Source: SB11 sp035906255 (lineage in GTDB: Bacteria > Bacteroidota > Bacteroidia > UBA8524). Taken from it: DNA of 64,000 bases. Where the stretch lies: contig JAMIFM010000013.1 of NCBI GenBank assembly GCA_035906255.1, positions 1 to 64,000 on the forward strand. The letters run 5' to 3'. Shown in pieces: positions 59,481-64,000 of the stretch (its first letter is position 1; every line of letters begins with the position of its first letter). The position numbers and the translations under genes are program-made. The notes beneath the pieces were generated by a model. It was given only the letters and a program-made list of their open reading frames with translations. It had not been told where the DNA came from and did not search any database.

Positions 59481-62400
59481 TTGCGGTATTTGGTTTTGAA
59501 GTTTATACCTGCATATATCATTTCACTACTATTGCTGCTCAGCATAAGCGGGGTTGTAAAGGGGCAGTATTACAATACTAAAAAGTACACAATTGATAAT
59601 AGTGCCGCCGAGGGTAATATATTGCAAGTGCAGCAGGATGCCAACGGTGCCATGTGGTGGGTAAATGATGAAGCCTTTACACGCTTTAACGGGATAACCT
59701 ATCAAAACATCCCATACGGTAAATTTGCAGCCCCCTACCAACACGTTTTACCTTATACTGATGAAGACGGACATCTTTGGCTTTGTCTTTCTACCGATAA
59801 AAAGACGGATGTTTTTGAATGGAGAAACAACGTTTGGGAAAAAATCACTTCGCTGGTTATTGATATGGGCGAATATCCCGGATACTTTTTCGGTTCATAC
59901 CAAAACAACAGTCCTTATATTACTATCGCCACACGCCACCGTGTGCTATCATGGACTAATAATAACTGGGAAGAGTTGCCTTTGGATACTGAGGAAGAGA
60001 TAAAACAAATAACCTCAATCGGCCAAATTGCTTATTTACGCACAAGTAGTGCTATTTATAAGTTAATTGTTGGTAAACCACCCTATAAACTTGAGCTTGA
60101 CCAAGACATTGTTTTACAAATAACTGATTTTAATTTGTATGCAAACCCTTGGAAGCAAAACAATGAGCCTGAACTTTGGATACTAAGCAATAACCTTATA
60201 GGTGCTATAAGTAACAACACCCTTAAAGTATCAAAACTGTTTGACAATAAGTTTTACCATTTTACACAACTGCGCAGCAACGGTGCCGGAAAAGTGTATT
60301 TGCTTGATACTACTAATGCAGTTTGGCAATTAGAAGGGGCTGAGAGCAACTTCGTTCCGGTTGAAGGCATTGGCTTAGGAACAAATGAAAATATAAATCA
60401 ACTGTTTACCGACCGCGAGAATAATCTTTGGTTAGCTACCGAAGACGGCTTGATAAAAACCACCAGCCAAAGCATTAATTTTTTAGGTAAGCAAAAGGGG
60501 CTTGGCAGCTTGCCCATACAAGCAGTTGCAGCATGGGGCAACAAAATACTTGCGGCGGGTCCAAAAGGCATAAGCGTTGTTGAAAACAGCAAAGTAATTG
60601 CCTATTATCCTTTTGAAGAAGGGCTTAAAAACCCACGCCATCGTATTACCCAATTGTGGGCCGATAGTGCCGGAAATACTTGGCTGCTAAGCAGCACGCA
60701 AGGACTTTGGTACGGTGCTGAAGGAAAACTTTTTACGAAGGTGCAGGGCAATGCCCGTTTGCTTACGTTTGCGGTATTACCCGACTATAAAATTATTGCG
60801 GCCAGCGAGGCAGGATTGTTTGAAGCTTCGCCTGCCGGATTAAAATTAATATCTTCTTTTCAGGACAGGATTGTACCTAAAAAAATAGTTTGGCACAACG
60901 ATGAGATTGTAGTACTGAGCGATAAGGGTTTATACAGACTGAACAAAGGTAAATGGAAAAAAATAACAGATGAAACCGGAGGAGATTTTTCGGTTGCAGC
61001 TTATGCCTTTTATCCTGTATATCAAAACTTAGGGATTGTGGGTACTGAAAACGGCATTTACTACCTGAAAGAGTTTGATGTTATGCCCTATGATACCACA
61101 AGCCTTTGGAGTAATAAACCTTATTACGGTATTGCGGTAGATAAAAATGGGGCGGTATGGCTGGCTTCTGACACGGGTGTAGTGGTTATGGACAGAAAAT
61201 CAGACCCTAAACTTTTTACCTACAGGGGATTACAATTTAAAGAAAGTACGGCCTGCCCTATTATTACGGGTGGAAGCGGCGATATTTGGGTAGCCATGCG
61301 CACGGGGCTTATGGTGTATCAACCTGATTACGATAACCAGATTATTAAGAAACCTGTTATCCGAATCAACAGATTAGAATCGCGGGAGCTTTCTACCACT
61401 GCTTTACCGGCATCGCTGTCTATTGAACTTGCCAGCGACGATAACGATGTTACTTTTTATTTTGACGCTAACAGTTTTATTGACGAGGATAAGAACAAGG
61501 TATTATATAAGCTGGAAGGCTTGATGGAAAAATGGGAGGAAATTCCACACATTACCTCTGATGCCATCAGTTTTAAAAACCTGCCGCCCGGAAAATATGT
61601 GCTAAAAATACAGCTAATAAATGCAGGGGGCATTGCCAGCGATGTGGTTTCCAGCCCTGTTATACATATCAGCAAGCCGTTTTATAACCAGTGGTGGTTT
61701 TATGCGTCAGTAATTGCTGCATTCTTTGCCATTTCGTTTGCCATATTTTATCTATACAGCCAAAAGAAATTTGAAAGCGACCTTATTCTTGAGGTGGATA
61801 AGCGCAGCAGAGAATTACGCTCATCCGAAGAACGTTTCCGCTCATTGTGGGAAAACACTTCTGATGCATTGGCATTGTACACCCTGCGAGGCGACATTAT
61901 CTTATACAATGATACTTTTTTGCAGTTTTTAGGCCGTACAGACGATGTTGCAGGCCGCAAAATTTTTGATGTGTTGGATACTGGCGATAGCGGGTTTGAT
62001 AAAGTCGGCTTTAGGCAACAGCTTGAATTGCAACAACTGAAACCCCAGTTTGAGCTTCACACCCTGAATAATGGTGAAGAAACTGTGCTTGAGTTTTCAA
62101 ACAGTTATATACAGTTACCCAATGAGAAATCGTGGGTGATGTTATCGCTTATCAGAAACATTACCCAACGTAAACAAACCGAAGACAATCTTATAAAAGC
62201 TAAGGATGAAGCCGAACAAGCATCAAGAATAAAGAGTGCTTTTTTGGCTACCATGAGTCACGAAATACGCACCCCGCTGAATGCTATTATAGGCATGAGT
62301 TCAGTAATGGGCACTACCCGTTTAAATGATGAGCAGCAAAACTATGTGAATGCCATAAAAACAAGTAGTGATTCTTTACTATCTTTGGTGAATAACATCC

Positions 62401-63758
62401 TTGATTTTTCTAAAATAGAAGCGGGTATGATGATGATTGAAAAAGGGGAAGTATCGCCCGAAGAAATCATTACTGAAACTATTGATATATTGGGGCAACT
62501 TGCCAACCAAAAAGGTATTTATCTATATAGCCGCATACACCCTGATACACCTGTTAAAATTGAATCTGATAAAACCCGTTTGCGTCAGGTATTAATAAAC
62601 CTTGTGGGTAATGCGATTAAGTTTACAGAGAAGGGTTACATAGAAATTTCAGTTCGGCCTGATGAAGACAATAAACTGAAACTGATAGTTACCGATACAG
62701 GTATTGGTATCCCACGTAACAAAATAAACGATTTGTTTAAGGTATTTACCCAAGTGGATAGCACCACCACCCGCAAATACGGCGGAACAGGATTGGGTCT
62801 TGCAATTACTGATAAACTGGTTAGCCTGCTGGGCGGCTCAATTAAGGTAGCTTCACAAGAAGGTAAAGGCTCTCAGTTCTCGTTTACCGTCCAAGATTTT
62901 TCAAACGGTAAAAGCACAGTGAAACGCGGCAGCTTGCTACGAAAATATCACGGTGTTAAAATGGTATTGGTTTCACCTGAAAAAATTGTGGCTAATATTA
63001 TCCGCTCTTTAAATGATGAACGCGGAATAAAAACTACTGTGGTTGAACAGTTTGCTGATGTGCCTGCTGCTTTAGAAGGAGCCACTGCCATTTTTGCCGA
63101 TGCTACTTCTATCAGCAATTATGAAATTCCAGACTCAATACAAAACAGTGAAATAATAGTTGTAAAACATCAGCTAAAAGAACTTCCCGCTGAGTTTGCC
63201 AAAGCGTTGGATGCACCAAAGCGTAAAGTATTGAACCTGCCTGCCAATTCAGTTGCTTACCAAAAGCTGTTGGATAAACTGATTAAGCCAAAAGAAAACC
63301 GCAACCGTGCAATTGAAGTTGCAGAAACAGCACCCGCCAAAAACGAAGAATTACCCGCATTGAAAATGCTTGTTGTTGACGATAATAAGGTGAATTTGAT
63401 GATGATGGAGGTGATTATGAAAAATATCGGATACAAGGTTGATTTTGCAAACAACGGGCGTGAAGCGGTTGATAAATGCCTTGCGAACAACTACGACTTG
63501 GTGTTTATGGATGTGCAAATGCCTGAAATGGACGGTATTGAAGCTACCACCATAATTACAGCAGAGTTGAAAGAAAAAAGTCCGGCTATTGTGGCACTTA
63601 CTGCTAATGCATTTCCTGAGGATAAACAAGCCTGTATTGATGCAGGTATGATTGATTTTTTGCCCAAGCCGGTTACAATGGATACTATAAAAGCACTTTT
63701 AGGGCGTTTATTCACTAACATCCTATTGGCGGGTAAAGAAAAAAATAACCTTTCATAA
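59481..63758 (+). CDS. Hybrid two-component sensor kinase with beta-propeller sensor
   Basis: A 1425-residue membrane kinase. A signal-like N-terminus is followed by a large periplasmic seven-bladed two-component-regulator propeller (about 30-640; repeated D-x-x-G-x-x-W-type units such as DSAGNTWLLSSTQGLW), a Y_Y_Y domain (about 645-740), and a transmembrane helix (about 747-768). Then come a PAS domain (about 795-905), HisKA with His927 (SHEIRTPLNAIIG), HATPase (GGTGLGLAI), a divergent receiver-like region and a C-terminal receiver with Asp1344 (FMDVQMPEMDG). Unlike many such propeller hybrids, no AraC HTH is present. The start codon is TTG at 59481, or TTG at 59496, since no ATG precedes residue about 57. 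Ligand and target are unknown; carbohydrate sensing is typical of the class. Confidence 0.92.
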   Translation: MRYLVLKFIPAYIISLLLLLSISGVVKGQYYNTKKYTIDNSAAEGNILQVQQDANGAMWWVNDEAFTRFNGITYQNIPYGKFAAPYQHVLPYTDEDGHLWLCLSTDKKTDVFEWRNNVWEKITSLVIDMGEYPGYFFGSYQNNSPYITIATRHRVLSWTNNNWEELPLDTEEEIKQITSIGQIAYLRTSSAIYKLIVGKPPYKLELDQDIVLQITDFNLYANPWKQNNEPELWILSNNLIGAISNNTLKVSKLFDNKFYHFTQLRSNGAGKVYLLDTTNAVWQLEGAESNFVPVEGIGLGTNENINQLFTDRENNLWLATEDGLIKTTSQSINFLGKQKGLGSLPIQAVAAWGNKILAAGPKGISVVENSKVIAYYPFEEGLKNPRHRITQLWADSAGNTWLLSSTQGLWYGAEGKLFTKVQGNARLLTFAVLPDYKIIAASEAGLFEASPAGLKLISSFQDRIVPKKIVWHNDEIVVLSDKGLYRLNKGKWKKITDETGGDFSVAAYAFYPVYQNLGIVGTENGIYYLKEFDVMPYDTTSLWSNKPYYGIAVDKNGAVWLASDTGVVVMDRKSDPKLFTYRGLQFKESTACPIITGGSGDIWVAMRTGLMVYQPDYDNQIIKKPVIRINRLESRELSTTALPASLSIELASDDNDVTFYFDANSFIDEDKNKVLYKLEGLMEKWEEIPHITSDAISFKNLPPGKYVLKIQLINAGGIASDVVSSPVIHISKPFYNQWWFYASVIAAFFAISFAIFYLYSQKKFESDLILEVDKRSRELRSSEERFRSLWENTSDALALYTLRGDIILYNDTFLQFLGRTDDVAGRKIFDVLDTGDSGFDKVGFRQQLELQQLKPQFELHTLNNGEETVLEFSNSYIQLPNEKSWVMLSLIRNITQRKQTEDNLIKAKDEAEQASRIKSAFLATMSHEIRTPLNAIIGMSSVMGTTRLNDEQQNYVNAIKTSSDSLLSLVNNILDFSKIEAGMMMIEKGEVSPEEIITETIDILGQLANQKGIYLYSRIHPDTPVKIESDKTRLRQVLINLVGNAIKFTEKGYIEISVRPDEDNKLKLIVTDTGIGIPRNKINDLFKVFTQVDSTTTRKYGGTGLGLAITDKLVSLLGGSIKVASQEGKGSQFSFTVQDFSNGKSTVKRGSLLRKYHGVKMVLVSPEKIVANIIRSLNDERGIKTTVVEQFADVPAALEGATAIFADATSISNYEIPDSIQNSEIIVVKHQLKELPAEFAKALDAPKRKVLNLPANSVAYQKLLDKLIKPKENRNRAIEVAETAPAKNEELPALKMLVVDDNKVNLMMMEVIMKNIGYKVDFANNGREAVDKCLANNYDLVFMDVQMPEMDGIEATTIITAELKEKSPAIVALTANAFPEDKQACIDAGMIDFLPKPVTMDTIKALLGRLFTNILLAGKEKNNLS

Positions 63759-63759
63759 C

Positions 63760-63767
63760 TATATTTG
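63760..63767 (+). promoter_or_regulatory. -7 element (TATATTTG) upstream of the DUF4403 gene
   Basis: An exact TAnnTTTG match 21 nt before the ATG at 63789, just after the hybrid kinase stop; no -33 TTG at usual spacing. Confidence 0.4.
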
Positions 63768-63788
63768 GCCTTTTGTACCCCGTAATAC

Positions 63789-64000
63789 ATGCGCCGTATA
63801 TTATTGCTTAGTGTTGTTGCCCTTGCAGCATCTTGCCGCACCATACAACCCGATATCCCTGCCTTACCGCCGGAAACTTATACGGCACCTGCCCCACCCC
63901 CATCGCAAATTGATATTCCCGTACAAGTAGATTTAAAAAGCTTGTATGACCAAATAGAAAAAAACGTTCCTGCCAAATTAAACTCAACAGGGTATCCCGG
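63789..64000 (+). CDS. DUF4403-like lipoprotein, N-terminal fragment cut by window edge
   Basis: Only the first 70 residues are visible. A hydrophobic stretch ends with LAASC (Cys 16), a lipobox, then a proline-rich segment (ALPPETYTAPAPPPS) leads to IDIPVQVDLKSLYDQIEKNVPAKL. The last phrase fits the start of the DUF4403 lipid-binding-like domain, a family widespread in Bacteroidota. The gene continues beyond the window, so both length and family are provisional. Confidence 0.55.
   Translation, partial: MRRILLLSVVALAASCRTIQPDIPALPPETYTAPAPPPSQIDIPVQVDLKSLYDQIEKNVPAKLNSTGYP

Overview
The window looks like a chromosomal segment of a Bacteroidota (Bacteroidetes) bacterium. The evidence is: three proteins with type IX secretion (T9SS) type A C-terminal sorting domains, an HmuY/TonB-receptor uptake locus, a PorE-like OmpA/PD40 protein, a complete Na+-NQR operon, many lipoproteins with a Cys followed by Lys/Asp/Glu, families restricted to or typical of the phylum (DUF4296, DUF4199, DUF4403, DUF1573), and promoters of the Bacteroidetes type (TTG, 18-21 nt, TAnnTTTG or TAnnTTCG) instead of Shine-Dalgarno-led genes. 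No order or genus is assigned. I saw no rRNA, tRNA, CRISPR array, insertion sequence or prophage, so this is mostly core genome.

Layout. 0.1-6 kb: lipoproteins, penicillin-binding protein 1C, a rhomboid protease and a tandem thioredoxin pair. 6.3-10.9 kb: ruvB, a diaminopimelate decarboxylase, a secreted TlpA-like protein without a CXXC motif and a DinB protein. 11-19.3 kb, all minus strand: HtrA protease, DUF1573 protein, PorE-like OmpA protein, queE-folD (overlapping) and typA. 19.4-25.9 kb: lipoproteins, rnhA, cobalamin adenosyltransferase, TPM-domain lipoprotein, a membrane-anchored LuxR regulator, DUF4199 protein and a tandem pair of secreted YD-repeat-like proteins. 26-36 kb: PLP-dependent cysteine/cystathionine synthase with CBS domains; a minus-strand operon of algH, three paralogous outer-membrane barrel proteins and a metallo-beta-lactamase-fold hydrolase; a BtuF-like protein without a signal peptide; a PAS histidine kinase; guaA.

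36.4-49.9 kb, all minus strand, faces the cell envelope and exterior: M28 peptidase, TolB-like lipoprotein, a three-gene HmuY-CTD / TonB receptor / HmuY-lipoprotein operon, an AmpG-like transporter, a PKD/T9SS protein, an M1 peptidase and an S8 protease with a T9SS signal. 50-55.9 kb: nqrABCDEF in order on the minus strand. 56-64 kb: L,D-transpeptidase, DUF1015, DUF4296, YggS/PLPBP, a very large hybrid two-component sensor and a truncated DUF4403 lipoprotein at the window edge.

The strongest lead is the 38.9-43.6 kb uptake operon, in which two different HmuY-domain proteins, one predicted to be lipid-anchored and one predicted to be T9SS-exported, flank one TonB-dependent receptor. Second leads are the triplicated barrel operon, a set of genes whose promoter -7 elements lie 4-7 nt from the start codon (candidate leaderless mRNAs), the CXXC-less thioredoxin-fold protein, and an 84-87 bp dispersed hairpin repeat. 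All functional calls rest on motifs read by eye; no database search was run.
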